A stretch of DNA of 64,000 bases from Allomuricauda sp. (GCA_003712125.1 RHLF01000001.1:1240001-1304000), one strand, 5' to 3'. Shown: positions 1 through 12,000, counted from the stretch's first letter. The notes: generated by a model from the letters alone, not told the origin. Program-made: numbers and translations.

Positions 1-183
1 ATTGCCACTATCTTCAATGGTCCATACATGGTTGGCATCATAAGTGGCCAGTCCTGAACTTTCGGTAATTGACTTTGGCAATTTTGTGATAACGGTCATA
101 ATGCCCGGTCCTACTTGTTTTTGACAGCTAAGGCAGCTACAACTGAACAAGACCAACAAAAATAAACGACTAGAGCTCCTCAT
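1..183 (-). CDS. N-terminus of a lipoprotein, truncated at the left window edge (possibly an SdiA-regulated/beta-propeller type family)
   Basis: Minus-strand reading from ATG at 183: MRSSSRLFLLVLFSCSCLSCQKQVGPGIMTVITKLPKSITESSGLATYDANHVWTIEDSGN... Signal peptide with a Cys lipobox; overlaps the upstream gene's stop by 14 nt. Absent from the ORF track because it runs off the edge. Confidence 0.7.
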   Translation of the reverse strand, partial: MRSSSRLFLLVLFSCSCLSCQKQVGPGIMTVITKLPKSITESSGLATYDANHVWTIEDSGN

Positions 184-1078
184 CTTCCTTTAACGGTAGG
201 TAAATCTCGGCTTTCCAACTTAATTCATCTCCACCCGTGTGTGGGTTGTTATAAAAAACTTCTATGGGTAAAGGTTCAACGGGAATATTATTGTTTTCTG
301 CATAGTCAAGAAGGGCATACCAAGCACGATCTGAGGTAATATAATTACCATTGTATTCGGCCTTTAGGGTCCTCTTTCCAAACAGTCTTTTATATTGGAT
401 GTCAGTGCCCATGGGTAATCTGTCGGAGCGGATTATTGGTTGGGCAAAATTGTAATAAATACTGTCATTTTCCCTATCCCATTTCGTTACCACCACCATG
501 GGAGGTCCATCCAGTTCCACGCCACTTTCATATAAAGTTTGGGTCAAGTACGTAAAGTTCTTCATCATGCCCCCTGCTTTTTGAAATTGGGTAACTTTTA
601 AAGGGACATAAGCAAGGTATTTTGTCGGAAGATCTTCCTCACCAACCACAGTGACCTTGAATTTATCAATATGATCCTTTAGGTTTTCCATAAGATCAAG
701 TACGGTTTTCCTAGATCTTTTCTCAAAATCGGTGTCGGAAAAAGGAATCTTTACTTTATTGGCGAAGCTATGTTCCATATCCTTTATTCCAACAATAACC
801 TTCGAAGTGGAATCGGTGAGCGGTTTTATTTTCCATCGGTACCGGTGAATTGAATCACCAAAACGAATGGTTTGGTATAAGGTGTTTAGTTCAGCTCCAT
901 TTTGTTCTACTTGGCCGATAGTATCATGGGTCTGATGCCAAAGTTTTATGGTTTGGTTAATGGCGCCAGGAAAGGTTTGGGTTTCAAATCGAATAATATA
1001 ATCTGATGGCTTAATAAAAAAATACCATACGATAACCAACCCAACAAAAAGCAATATTCCCTTTAAAATTTTTTTCAT
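170..1078 (-). CDS. SRPBCC / GyrI-like effector-binding domain protein with N-terminal membrane anchor
   Basis: 302-aa ORF; N-terminal TM helix, SRPBCC-like N-terminal half, C-terminal segment (EYNGNYITSDRAWYALLDYAENNNIPVEPLPIEVFYNNP) typical of GyrI-like/AraC effector-binding domains. Confidence 0.65.
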   Translation of the reverse strand: MKKILKGILLFVGLVIVWYFFIKPSDYIIRFETQTFPGAINQTIKLWHQTHDTIGQVEQNGAELNTLYQTIRFGDSIHRYRWKIKPLTDSTSKVIVGIKDMEHSFANKVKIPFSDTDFEKRSRKTVLDLMENLKDHIDKFKVTVVGEEDLPTKYLAYVPLKVTQFQKAGGMMKNFTYLTQTLYESGVELDGPPMVVVTKWDRENDSIYYNFAQPIIRSDRLPMGTDIQYKRLFGKRTLKAEYNGNYITSDRAWYALLDYAENNNIPVEPLPIEVFYNNPHTGGDELSWKAEIYLPLKEDEEL

Positions 1079-1084
1079 TTCCCT

Positions 1085-2434
1085 TTAATTTGATTGAGCT
1101 ACCTTATCGGTTTTCATTTTTAAGTTGCTAACAACAAACTTCCCAAGCTCTCTTCCTTGCTTTACTCCAATTTCCACTGCTGCCCTATAGTGAATGCCCC
1201 CATACATTCGGCTAATGGCTGCTTCATCTGCTGCTTCATTGAACGAATTGAACGATCGAACAGGTAGTCCATACGCCACTTCGGTATCATCATCAAATGA
1301 AAATCCATCGCCAAATACACTGGTCAGCGCAATTGCAGCAGCACCTGATACCACACTATGCCCACTGGTGTATTCAGGAAAGGGCGGTGTTTGCAGTACA
1401 GGTTCCCAACTATCATCAATATGTTGATTGATCAGGGTTTCAGGTCTGATGAGGTTGCTTCTGTATTTTTCATCCCAACAACTGATAAAGGCATCCGCAA
1501 TAGCTAATGATGTTTTGGTATATGCATGTACGGTTTCAATGAAATTGGAATTGGTCTTCCGCGACGCAATTTTTGTAATCCCGATCCAATGGGCTCCCGG
1601 TGTTATTTTTTTGGTAGCAAACATTAAATGCCCTCTAGTAACAGATACATAGGGATTGCAATCCCAAAATTTGGCAATGGCCACTTCTTCGGAGGCATCA
1701 CCTTTTGCTGTAATCTCATTACTTATATCATAGACCTCTTTTACTTCTTTAAAAAAGGCTGAACCCTCTTCCATCGAGAAAGGAGGCGGAGGTGTAGGCT
1801 TAAACTGTCCGGCAGAGTCAATCACAAAGGGTCTGATTTTGTTCCAATGTGGTTCTATGCCATTCATATAAGCCGGAGGCGTGGGCTGCCATCTGGAAGG
1901 CTGGTCTGAATCGACGGTAAACTTGGGCATGGTGCGTGTTTGCTTGTAGTTGTCCTTGTCCATCCAATTTCCAATATGGTCGGCTACAAGAAGCCCATAC
2001 GCTTTTGAACTTTCTAAAAGATCTGCATTTGCACTTCCCCACTCATTGTACAAACTATCGCGAAAAGAAATGATTTTGTCTTCAGAGAAAATAAGTCTTT
2101 TGCTTACATCCATATGGGCAATTAGCGCAGCCAGTTCATAGTTTATTTCCCCTTCAGGTTTTGGAATAGGACTTAATTCGCTTAGTTGACCGGATAGGGA
2201 AACATAATTGGGGTTGTTCAAAGCCAAAATTTCAAAGGCTGCAACATTGGGATAGGCGTAAATTCTACTTGCCACCGGTGGCGAAAAAATATCGTGGATC
2301 ATAACCTCAGTTACCTTGTCAACAGATGCATGGTAATCCTCAGGAGAAATCGTTATTGGGCCATTTTTCTTGCATGAAAAGCACAATGCAATTAAAAGTA
2401 GCGGTAAAATCATTCTTTCTTTCATCTTCATCAC
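1085..2434 (-). CDS. Vanadium-dependent haloperoxidase / PAP2-superfamily lipoprotein
   Basis: 449 aa, lipobox (LCFSC); PAP2/haloperoxidase motifs EYTSGHSVVSGAA and RMYGGIHYRAAVEIGVKQGRELG. Confidence 0.8.
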   Translation of the reverse strand: MMKMKERMILPLLLIALCFSCKKNGPITISPEDYHASVDKVTEVMIHDIFSPPVASRIYAYPNVAAFEILALNNPNYVSLSGQLSELSPIPKPEGEINYELAALIAHMDVSKRLIFSEDKIISFRDSLYNEWGSANADLLESSKAYGLLVADHIGNWMDKDNYKQTRTMPKFTVDSDQPSRWQPTPPAYMNGIEPHWNKIRPFVIDSAGQFKPTPPPPFSMEEGSAFFKEVKEVYDISNEITAKGDASEEVAIAKFWDCNPYVSVTRGHLMFATKKITPGAHWIGITKIASRKTNSNFIETVHAYTKTSLAIADAFISCWDEKYRSNLIRPETLINQHIDDSWEPVLQTPPFPEYTSGHSVVSGAAAIALTSVFGDGFSFDDDTEVAYGLPVRSFNSFNEAADEAAISRMYGGIHYRAAVEIGVKQGRELGKFVVSNLKMKTDKVAQSN

Positions 2435-2435
2435 T

Positions 2436-5400
2436 TTACGGGTTAAGCTGGTATACCTCTGCTTTGTCGTTATTATAGGTTACCAAAATGTATGTTTTAT
2501 CACCAATAGGTAGGGCGTTTATATGCCGAACGGATTTTTGCGTAAAATCAAGACCTAATTGGTTGCCCAAAATTACTTCAATTTCGCTTTTTATCAAGGC
2601 ACCTGGAAAACTATCTAATCTCCCTTGGTAAGGTTTGACCCCAAAATAGTTGCCACCAACCAAGGCCTCCGTTTTGCCATCCTTGTCAAAATCATAAATC
2701 AAAAAATCGGTGAGAGGCGAAACTTGAAGCGCAACGGGAAAAGGAACGAAGATGAATTGTCCATTTTCATTTTTTAGGTATCCCGATTCGAGCGTATTAA
2801 CTTGTAAGACTGTGGATTCATCCAAAGTTTCTTGATTGAAGATCTCTTCTATCGTTTTTCCTGCAAAGGATTTGTAGGTTGTAAACTTTTTGCGAAGTGA
2901 GACCATTTGCGAAGCCAGGCCGTCTAAAGATTCTAATGGATAATACTTCCCTTCCTTGAAAATTGCAGTAACGGTTTCTGTTTGCCCATTGGAATCAAAA
3001 TCGTTGCATATGAGTTTTAACGGGTGTTCCTTCGTTGTTTTAAATTTTGAATTCGTACCCCAATTCCCTAGAAGGTAATCAATATCCCCATCCCCATCAA
3101 TATCAAAGGGACTAATGGTCTGCCAAAGCCCAGTAATATCAGGCGAATTGGTCTGTTCCAATCGACCTTTATTGTTTTTAAAAAATACCGGGGCCATCCA
3201 TTCCCCGACCACAATAAGATCCTTCCACCCATCATTATCAAAATCGCTCCAAATGGCATCGGTAACCATTCCAAGGGTTGCATCAAACTCCCCAACAGAT
3301 TCAAAACTACCCAAAGTATTCTTGAGGAGAAACGACTGCGAAGATTGCCCAAACTTTCCGGTTACAGTATGATTCCCGATAAAAACATCCAAATCCCCAT
3401 CTCGATCAACATCATGGGGTGAAAGCACAGAAGCATTTTCAAAATTTTGGGGAAACTGCTTTTTCATAAAGATTGCAGTATCCTGTTGAACGAAGTAGCT
3501 GTCTAGCAATTGTTCAGAATTTCCAAAGAAATCCGCACCGCCTGAACCTACTAAAAGATCATTTCTACCATCACTGTTAAAGTCGGCTATGACTGCGGCA
3601 ACATCTTCTTTTATAGAGTCCTTCTGAATGTCAGAAATCGGATTTTCTATAAATAAAGAATCTTTGAAAAAATAACTTTTTGAGGGATAGCGTTTGGAGC
3701 CACCAAAGAAAATATCCTCTGAACCATCACCATTCAAATCACCAATGGCCAAGGCAGGTCCACGATCCGAAACTTTATACGGAATTAACTTCTCCCGGTT
3801 AAAATCAACATAAGGGTCTTCCACATGCTGGAAACTAATACCTAGGTTTCCCTCAACCTTTGAAAATAGCTGCGGTATTTTTTGACCGAACCCGTTGAAT
3901 TCAAATGGAATTTCATTTTCCTTTTTTATGGTTAGACTTTGATTTACACTAATGTTTCGGATGGTCTGATAGGTTTGGTTGGGCCAAATAATTTGAAGGG
4001 AGTCAATTTTTTGAGCGGTTCCATAGCCGAAATGGACGGTAGGCTCAGATGAAGACTGAAAACCTCTGCACGGGAACAGCTCTTTGTATTGCACAATTCC
4101 GTTGTGATATGACAAAACCTTTGTGCCTATTGCCTCCGGGTTTTTTCCTTCAAATGCCAATTTTACTTTTAGATAGGAGGATTTTTTATTGGTACGGTTG
4201 ACATATAGTGTAGCAGTTGCGTTTAGATTATTGGTCACCAAATCAATATCCCCATCATTGTCGAAATCTGCCATCGCCGTTGCCCCTGAAATTAAAGGGT
4301 TAGGTATGATCCATTCCTCTGATTTATTCTCAAACGAAAATTTATCGCCACCCTTGAACACATAATTGTGTATGGCCCCTGAAGGCATTAATTCAAATGC
4401 TTTTTGATCAACCAATTTTGTGTTGTTTATTTTATTCTGGATTTGATCACTTGACAAAAACTTAATGTAGTCCAAATCATTGGGGCGTTTAGGTATACCA
4501 TTGGACACAAATAGATCTTGAAACCCATCTTGATCATAATCGGCAAAAAGGGCACTCCAGCTCCAATCAGTTGCCGAGACACCGCTGAGCATTGCGGTTT
4601 CCATAAAATCACCACCAGGTTGATTTATATAAAGCATATTACGCGTAAACTGGTAGTGGTAACCGAATTGCTCTATACGCATTTTTTGGGTCTGAAAATT
4701 ATCATCACCTTCCGAAGATTTAAGGGCAACCTCATCTTCGGGTAGCATATCCAAAGAAATCAGATCAGGAAGGCCATCTCTATTAATATCGGCAACATCA
4801 TTGCCCATCGAAAACCTGCTGGTGTGGCCGAAATGCTCCTTCAAACTTTCGGTAAAAGTGCCATCGCCATTATTCAAATAATAGTAATCATCTTCATGAA
4901 AGTCGTTCCCTACGTAGATATCAGGAAACCCATTTTGGTCAAAATCGGAAACGGCAACCCCCAAACCGTAACCATTTATGCCACCAAATATGCCCGCTTC
5001 TTCACTTATATCAACGAATTTACCTGCATCATTGCGCAATAGCTTATCACCAGTTTCGTAATTGCGCTGGTATCGTAAATCAACCTTTCCATACGATTCG
5101 GAAGTATGAACGGCATGGTTGAGCAAATACAGGTCCAGGTCACCATCCAAATCAAAGTCTAAAACAGCCGCTCCAGAACTATAGGTATCGAAGTCTAGAC
5201 CGTATTCAGCAGATTTTTCCGTAAAGGAATTGTCACCATTATTTATAAAAAGTTCATTATGGCCTCTAAATCCATTAATGCCCACAACAGCACATACATA
5301 AATATCCAGCAAACCATCGGCATTAAAATCAGCCATGATGGTACCGGTATTCCAACTACTATTACCAGCTACTCCGGCTTGGTCGGTGATATCTTCAAAC

Positions 5401-5675
5401 TCAAGATTTCCTTTGTTCAGGTATAATTTGTTCTTAACCTGATTGCCAGAAAAGTAAATATCTACAAGACCATCATTGTTGATATCCCCCGCGGCAACCC
5501 CTCCTCCATTGTAGAAATAGAGATAATCCAAAATATTCAAGGCATCTGATTCTTGGATTACATTGGAAAATGTAATGCCCGTTTCCTCAGGCGAAGGATT
5601 TATAAAGAGGTCACCTTTTTTTTGGCAGCCGACTACCAGTACCACCATAATAAAAAGTACTGAAAACCTATTCAT
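2436..5675 (-). CDS. VCBS/FG-GAP repeat lipoprotein with ASPIC/UnbV-like region (copy 1)
   Basis: Repeated DxNxDG-type motifs (DINNDGLVDIYFSGN, DFDQNGFPDIYVGND...), UnbV-like HFGYGTAQKIDSLQIIWPN. Likely start is MNRFSVLFIMVVLVVGC at 5675 (lipobox), not the 5717 start in the ORF track; its ATG overlaps the preceding gene's stop (ATGAATAG). Confidence 0.85.
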   Translation of the reverse strand: MNRFSVLFIMVVLVVGCQKKGDLFINPSPEETGITFSNVIQESDALNILDYLYFYNGGGVAAGDINNDGLVDIYFSGNQVKNKLYLNKGNLEFEDITDQAGVAGNSSWNTGTIMADFNADGLLDIYVCAVVGINGFRGHNELFINNGDNSFTEKSAEYGLDFDTYSSGAAVLDFDLDGDLDLYLLNHAVHTSESYGKVDLRYQRNYETGDKLLRNDAGKFVDISEEAGIFGGINGYGLGVAVSDFDQNGFPDIYVGNDFHEDDYYYLNNGDGTFTESLKEHFGHTSRFSMGNDVADINRDGLPDLISLDMLPEDEVALKSSEGDDNFQTQKMRIEQFGYHYQFTRNMLYINQPGGDFMETAMLSGVSATDWSWSALFADYDQDGFQDLFVSNGIPKRPNDLDYIKFLSSDQIQNKINNTKLVDQKAFELMPSGAIHNYVFKGGDKFSFENKSEEWIIPNPLISGATAMADFDNDGDIDLVTNNLNATATLYVNRTNKKSSYLKVKLAFEGKNPEAIGTKVLSYHNGIVQYKELFPCRGFQSSSEPTVHFGYGTAQKIDSLQIIWPNQTYQTIRNISVNQSLTIKKENEIPFEFNGFGQKIPQLFSKVEGNLGISFQHVEDPYVDFNREKLIPYKVSDRGPALAIGDLNGDGSEDIFFGGSKRYPSKSYFFKDSLFIENPISDIQKDSIKEDVAAVIADFNSDGRNDLLVGSGGADFFGNSEQLLDSYFVQQDTAIFMKKQFPQNFENASVLSPHDVDRDGDLDVFIGNHTVTGKFGQSSQSFLLKNTLGSFESVGEFDATLGMVTDAIWSDFDNDGWKDLIVVGEWMAPVFFKNNKGRLEQTNSPDITGLWQTISPFDIDGDGDIDYLLGNWGTNSKFKTTKEHPLKLICNDFDSNGQTETVTAIFKEGKYYPLESLDGLASQMVSLRKKFTTYKSFAGKTIEEIFNQETLDESTVLQVNTLESGYLKNENGQFIFVPFPVALQVSPLTDFLIYDFDKDGKTEALVGGNYFGVKPYQGRLDSFPGALIKSEIEVILGNQLGLDFTQKSVRHINALPIGDKTYILVTYNNDKAEVYQLNP

Positions 5676-8600
5676 TGATCGCAAAAATCTTGGGTTTGTC
5701 ATTGTTGATTGCAGCAATCATATAGCGGTTACCTGCTTTATCCTTGAGTTCTTTGAGGTGCTTGACTTCATTACGAATGAAAAAACCACTTTTGTCGTAA
5801 TGTTGCCATTCAAAGTCTAACTTGCCATTACCAAGTAGAACATTGCCATAATTGGCATCAAGCCTAGAAAATTGTGGCTTGTATTCAAAATCGTTACCGG
5901 CCATCACCAAATCAAGATGCCCATCTCCGTTTACATCGGTACAACTGATATCGCATACACACGACAACTGGGTCATGGGTGGAAGTTTTTTGATGGTAAA
6001 ATTCCCATTACCTTCATTAATGGCCAACACAGAAGATGAGACTACACTTTCCTTAACCACCGATTTATCAAGAACCTCCTTAGGAAACAGTTCATGAATA
6101 GTTCTGCGCGCATAGTCTGATGCTTTTAAATTTTGTTTTTTCAAGGAGACCAATTGTTCTGTCAACTCCTTTTTTTGATGTATGGGATAATCGCCGCCAT
6201 TTTCGTGCAAGGTTACAATTTGTTCGATGGTGCCGTTATTATCAAAATCATTGATCCACATGCGCATTGGGGCATCATAACGAGGGCCGTAATGCAAGTT
6301 TTCTCCGTGGTTTCCTAAGACTAGGTCAAGATCACCATCGTTATCCAAGTCCGCTGCTTCAACCGTATTCCACCATCCTGATAAACTGTCCAGCGAACTT
6401 TCAACTTTCAAAATTCTCCTACCTGTTTTTTCATAAATTTTTGGGGTACCCCACTCGGAAATAGTAATGAGGTCTTCTTTGGAATCCCCATTGATATCGG
6501 CCCAAATGGCATCGGAAACCATTCCCGCATCTTTTAGATCATATCCTGAGCGCTCAGTAGCATCAACAAATTCTAGGTCACCCCTATTTTCCAAAAGCAA
6601 ATGATCAGGATTTATACCATAAATTCCCACGGTGCTTCTAGAACCAATAAAAATATCGGTGTCACCATCGCCATCGTAATCATTCGGGGCAATGACCGAA
6701 ATGTTCTTGAAGGTAGAAGGCAATACTTTTCCTGAATCCGTAAAGGTGCCCTTGCCATCATTTAGCAATAATTCGGTTCGGTATTTTTGTTGTTGTCCAA
6801 CCTCATTACCACTGATCCCAATGGCCAAATCCAAATCACCATCGTTATCGGCATCAAAAAAGGCTGCTGCCGTATCGTCTCCCCAATTCGATTTAGCGCT
6901 TATTTTGGTGCCATTATCAAACTTTCCATTTCCAAGATGGAAATAGACCCACCTTTCACCACTTTTTGCGCCGCCTACAAATACATCTTCATGGCCATCA
7001 CCATTAACATCACCAATGGCCATTGCAGGGCCCTCTTGCGAGATTTTTTTATAAATTAGGCCTTCATAATCAAAATCACTATAATAATTCTCTTTATGGG
7101 CGAGGAGATTAGAATTGTCAAGTTCGCTTAGTAAGGTCTCATTGCCATTTTGATCAGGAGCCTGATACACTGCATCGGCTTCAGATTGATTGAAAGCAAT
7201 TTCTTGATTGACGGGAATTTCGGTAAGAAGTTGAGTTTGATTATCCGGCCAGACGACTCTAATGGAATCAAGCTTTTGGGTTTTCCCCAAACCTATGGTC
7301 ATGGTATAGTCCATAGACGATTGGAAGCCTCTCGACGGAATCAATTCTTGGTTAAGAATATTGTCCTCATAATAGAGTTTCGCCAATGAACCAACCCCAA
7401 ATGGATTTTTGCCCATACCATTGAATTTAATCTTGATGAAATTATTCTCAGCAAGCTGTGAATTGGTTTGGTTCTCATAAATAAAGGCAGGTGTATTCAC
7501 ATTGTTTATCACCAGATCGAGATCCCCATCATTGTCCAAATCACCATAGGCGGCGCCATTTGACATGGTAGGAAGTTCGAAACCCCAATCTGCATTGGCA
7601 TTGTCAAATGTTATATCTCCATTGTTCCGATATGCGTAGTTCGGCTGAGGTTTGATGGGCATTTTGGCGATAATGGAATCTATTGATTCCTTTCGTCCGG
7701 TCAACGCCATTTTCTGAATGATTTCATTGGCAAAAAAGTCCACAAAATCCAAATCGGTCAAATCGTGATTGATACCGTTCGTCACAAAAATATCTTTAAG
7801 GCCATCATTGTCCATATCAAACATAAGTCCTGCCCAGCTCCAATCTGTGGCATCAACACCACTGTAGTAGGCAATCTCGGAGAATGACCCGTTACCGTTG
7901 TTGAGTTGTAGGGTATTTTGGATGTACTGCTGATAAAAATCCTTGCTTTGCTTTAAGTTGAAAACATTGTAGCCTTCAAACTCCATGACTGATTTTACCC
8001 GTTGTTCGGGTTCAGGTAACATATCGGTGATAAAAATATCATTGTGACCATCGTTGTTGATATCGGCAATATCGATACCCATAGCAGACAGACTTAAATG
8101 TGAAACCCAATCTTTTATACGTTCACTAAAAGTACCATCTTGATTGTTGATGTACAGATAATCCCTTTCATAAAAATCGTTAGAAACATAGATATCGGGG
8201 TACAGATCATTGTTGATATCTGTAACCAATACACCAAGTCCAAACCCGATTAGACTACCATAAATACCGGCATCCTCGCTGACATCCACAAATTTCCCAT
8301 CATCATTTCTTAAGAGCATATCACCAACACCCCTAAAAATATGGGGTACTCCTTCCCAATCTTGTGCCCGAACCTCACGCTGTTCGGCATACCCCAAACT
8401 GCTCACAGGTATATTACTGTTATTCAAGATATAGGCATCCAAATCACCATCCTTATCATAGTCAAAAAATGAGGCATGGGTTGAAAATCCGGTTTTTGCT
8501 AGATTAAAATCATGTGCTTTTTCAGTGAAAGTCAAGTCACCATTATTGATGTACAGATCATTGTCGTGGTTGTTCCCTTCTAGATTTCCAGCATTGCTTA

Positions 8601-9012
8601 CATATATATCAAGGTAGCCATCTGCATTTACATCAGCCATGGTGACACCCGTGGACCAAGGTTTATTACCAGCAACCCCGGCCTTAATTGTGATATCTTC
8701 AAATTTGAAGTTGCCCTTGTTCAAATACAATTTGTTGGCTTCCATATTACCTGTGAGATAAATATCTGGCAAGCCATCATTGTTGATGTCACCAATAGCA
8801 ACTCCGCCTCCATTGTAAAAGTTGCGGTATTTGAAAATGTTGAAATTCTTTTGGTTTTCAATTGCGTTCACAAAACTCACTCCGGTCTGGGAGGAATCCA
8901 AAAGCTTAAAAAGGGTGTGTCCCACCTCTTTTGATTTCATTTCATCCTTACCTGAATTGCAGGCAAAGAGTGTGAAGCAAATAACAAATACAATTAAAAT
9001 TTTCTCTTTCAT
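5668..9012 (-). CDS. VCBS/FG-GAP repeat lipoprotein with ASPIC/UnbV-like region (copy 2)
   Basis: 1114 aa; lipobox LFAC; same FYNGGGVAIGDINNDGLPDIYLTGN opening and TIGLGKTQKLDSIRVVWPD segment as copies 1 and 3. Confidence 0.85.
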   Translation of the reverse strand: MKEKILIVFVICFTLFACNSGKDEMKSKEVGHTLFKLLDSSQTGVSFVNAIENQKNFNIFKYRNFYNGGGVAIGDINNDGLPDIYLTGNMEANKLYLNKGNFKFEDITIKAGVAGNKPWSTGVTMADVNADGYLDIYVSNAGNLEGNNHDNDLYINNGDLTFTEKAHDFNLAKTGFSTHASFFDYDKDGDLDAYILNNSNIPVSSLGYAEQREVRAQDWEGVPHIFRGVGDMLLRNDDGKFVDVSEDAGIYGSLIGFGLGVLVTDINNDLYPDIYVSNDFYERDYLYINNQDGTFSERIKDWVSHLSLSAMGIDIADINNDGHNDIFITDMLPEPEQRVKSVMEFEGYNVFNLKQSKDFYQQYIQNTLQLNNGNGSFSEIAYYSGVDATDWSWAGLMFDMDNDGLKDIFVTNGINHDLTDLDFVDFFANEIIQKMALTGRKESIDSIIAKMPIKPQPNYAYRNNGDITFDNANADWGFELPTMSNGAAYGDLDNDGDLDLVINNVNTPAFIYENQTNSQLAENNFIKIKFNGMGKNPFGVGSLAKLYYEDNILNQELIPSRGFQSSMDYTMTIGLGKTQKLDSIRVVWPDNQTQLLTEIPVNQEIAFNQSEADAVYQAPDQNGNETLLSELDNSNLLAHKENYYSDFDYEGLIYKKISQEGPAMAIGDVNGDGHEDVFVGGAKSGERWVYFHLGNGKFDNGTKISAKSNWGDDTAAAFFDADNDGDLDLAIGISGNEVGQQQKYRTELLLNDGKGTFTDSGKVLPSTFKNISVIAPNDYDGDGDTDIFIGSRSTVGIYGINPDHLLLENRGDLEFVDATERSGYDLKDAGMVSDAIWADINGDSKEDLITISEWGTPKIYEKTGRRILKVESSLDSLSGWWNTVEAADLDNDGDLDLVLGNHGENLHYGPRYDAPMRMWINDFDNNGTIEQIVTLHENGGDYPIHQKKELTEQLVSLKKQNLKASDYARRTIHELFPKEVLDKSVVKESVVSSSVLAINEGNGNFTIKKLPPMTQLSCVCDISCTDVNGDGHLDLVMAGNDFEYKPQFSRLDANYGNVLLGNGKLDFEWQHYDKSGFFIRNEVKHLKELKDKAGNRYMIAAINNDKPKIFAINE

Positions 9013-9022
9013 ACAGCTACAG

Positions 9023-12000
9023 CTAATTTTTTCTCAAAATAATAGGGGTGTCATTATTGCGACCGATAATAAATGAATTCTGACCACTTATCTGAATTTG
9101 CCCAATGGTTCGGGCAGCACCGGTTACATTGATTTGCTTATCATTTTTCCAAACAAAACCTCCTTCTGTGTCATTTTGCAAAATTACCCCATGAAAGGCG
9201 TCCAATCTACCGAGTTGGGTGCTAATTTCAAAATTATTACCTACAATTAATACATCTTTGAATTCATCTTCATTACTATCAATAAAGGCTAAATCATGAA
9301 TAGATGAAAATTGGGCAACATGAGGAAGCTTCTTTTTTGTAAAACTACCATTGCCATTATTTACAAAATAGCAACTGTTCAATTCATAGACGTTTTTTTT
9401 GGATGCCTTTTCAAGCAAGCTTCTACCAAATAGTTCGTCGATTGAAGCATCGGCGAAATTCGCATAAGACAGAAACTTCTTGTTTAAGAAGGGCATCTGT
9501 TTTACCAGCTCGTCTTTAGATGCGAAAGGGGTTTCAGCATTCTTATGATAATAGGTAACCACCGGGTCGATAGATCCATTCTCATCAAAATCTTTGCGGT
9601 ATAGTGTAATGGGTTGCGCATAGGAAGCCCTAAACTTACTGTTAAGTCCCCAATTGCCACATATCAAGTCAGTATCTCCGTCATTGTCGATATCCGCCGC
9701 CTTTATTGCATTCCACCATCCATGGGTATATTCAAGGCCCTTATATTTGGTGAGTTGTAAATGTTTCCCATCATTCAGAAAAATAGAAACGGGCATCCAA
9801 TGCCCAACAACAATCAAATCCTTAAAGCCATTACCATCAATATCAACCCAAATAAAATCTTTGATATTGCCATAATCCAGTAATGTTGAAGACCATGCTT
9901 CGGTAACATCCTTAAAATTGCCCTGACCATCATTTTGCAAAAGGTATTGTCTGGGTGTTTGACCAAATTGTGAAGTGACTTGGTCTGATGTCAAAAGCAG
10001 GTCTAAATCTCCATCGTTTTCAAGATCTACGGATGAAATCTTTGAAATGTTGGCTTCAAGATCAAAAAAGGTGTTGGTCGGGGCGACCAATGTTCCTTTT
10101 TGGTTAAGATACAGTCGAGGTTGCAACGGCTTTCCTTTGGCAAATTCATTGCCACCACTTCCGACAATCAAATCTAAACTTCCATCACCATTTGCATCAA
10201 AAAAGCAGCTGGCAACGTCTTCATGTAGGCTGTGCTTCGCGAACAATTCAGATTGAATCGAATTAAAAGCCCCCTCATGATCTTGAATAAAAAGACCCGA
10301 GGCTTGATTTTTTGCACCGGTAATAAAGAAATCATCTAGGCCATCTAAATTTACATCCCCAATTGCAATTGAAGGGCCTTGGTTTGAATTGGCAAAGGGG
10401 ATAAGTGGTTCACGATCAAAATCAAGTGAAACTGTTTCCCTATGTTTAAATTCAATTAAGGAGTCGGTTTGAATAAAATGGGAGGGTGCCCAGTTCTTTT
10501 CGTATGTAATGGAGTCTTTGGCATCTTTTTCAAAAAGTTTGATTCTTTGATTGGCCGCCAAACCCTTTATGACTTGAATTGCACCACTGGGCCAAATGAC
10601 ATGCAAAGAGTCAACAATACTATCATGGCCTATACCTAAATGAATGGTTTTATCAATAGCGGATAAATAGCCTCGGGTTGGAAAGTTTTCGGCGCTTCTG
10701 ACACCATCCTTTACAAAGGCCTTTATCTTACTGCCGATTCCATTGAGATTAAGGCCTTCCCCTTGCAGATCTATTTGCAAATAATTTCCTGACGAGGAGG
10801 TATTTTCAAAAATATAGGCCTCCTCATCGATATTGTTGACTACGATATCCAAATCTCCGTCGTTGTCCAAATCTGCATAGGCGCTACCATTGCTAAAAGA
10901 TGGTTTTGAATTGAACCAAGTATCGGTTTTGTCGGAAAAGGTCAAATCGCCATTATTTCTGTAGATATAATTAGTTACCTTTTTTTCAGGAATTTCATTA
11001 ACCAAGGGCATATCGGTTTGTTGCATTCCAGCATCAATCCTTTTCTGAATATCTTCATTTGCAATGAAATTCATGTAATCCATGTCGTTGGTGGCTCCCT
11101 TAATTCCATTCGAAATAAAAATGTCTCTAAAACCATCATTGTCAAAATCTGCCATCAACGCACTCCATGACCATTCGGTAGCATCTAGACCAACCAAATT
11201 GGCGATTTCAGAAAAATTGGTGTTACCAAGATTAAGGTGTAGCGTATTTTGCATGTACTGCGGTGCATATCCATTTTTGAGATATTGCCTGTAAATCGGA
11301 TAGGCGTATTCCAATCCTGAAGTTTTATACGTTTTCAAGTCTTCTGGCAACATATCCAAAGAAACAAGGTCGATAAGACCATCATTGTTAATATCGGCAA
11401 GGTCGTTACCCATAGAATAATGTGTGGTATGCCCAAGTTTTTTGTCATCCTGAGAGATGATTTCCTTGAAGGTGCCATCGCCTTGGTTGATGTACAGGTA
11501 GTCGTTTTCAAAAAAATCATTACCTATATAGATATCAGGAAAGCCGTCATCATTAATATCACTAACTCCCAATCCAAGACCATAGCCTATTCGCCCTTGA
11601 AATATGCCGGCTTGCGTCGAAACATCTTGAAATATTCCCTCTACATTTTCAAGTAATTGGTCACCTGAGAGATCATTGGTGATTTCTCGAAGTTTTCCTC
11701 TTCCGTAATTTCTGTTGGGATGAACACTATGGTTGAGCAAGAACATATCAAGGTCACCGTCAAGATCGTAATCGAAAAAAGCGGCTTGGGTACTTAGTCC
11801 TGAGAAATCGAGACCAAATTGTTCGGCTTGTTCCTCAAAGTGGGGTATCCCATCTGCATCGATGCCTTTGTTTATATAAAGCTTGTTGTGGCCTTTCAAA
11901 TTGCGATAACCGGAAGCTTTGCAAACATAGATGTCCAATAACCCATCTGCATTAATATCGGCATGGGTTACTCCCGTGGTCCAACCGTCTTTGTTATCCA

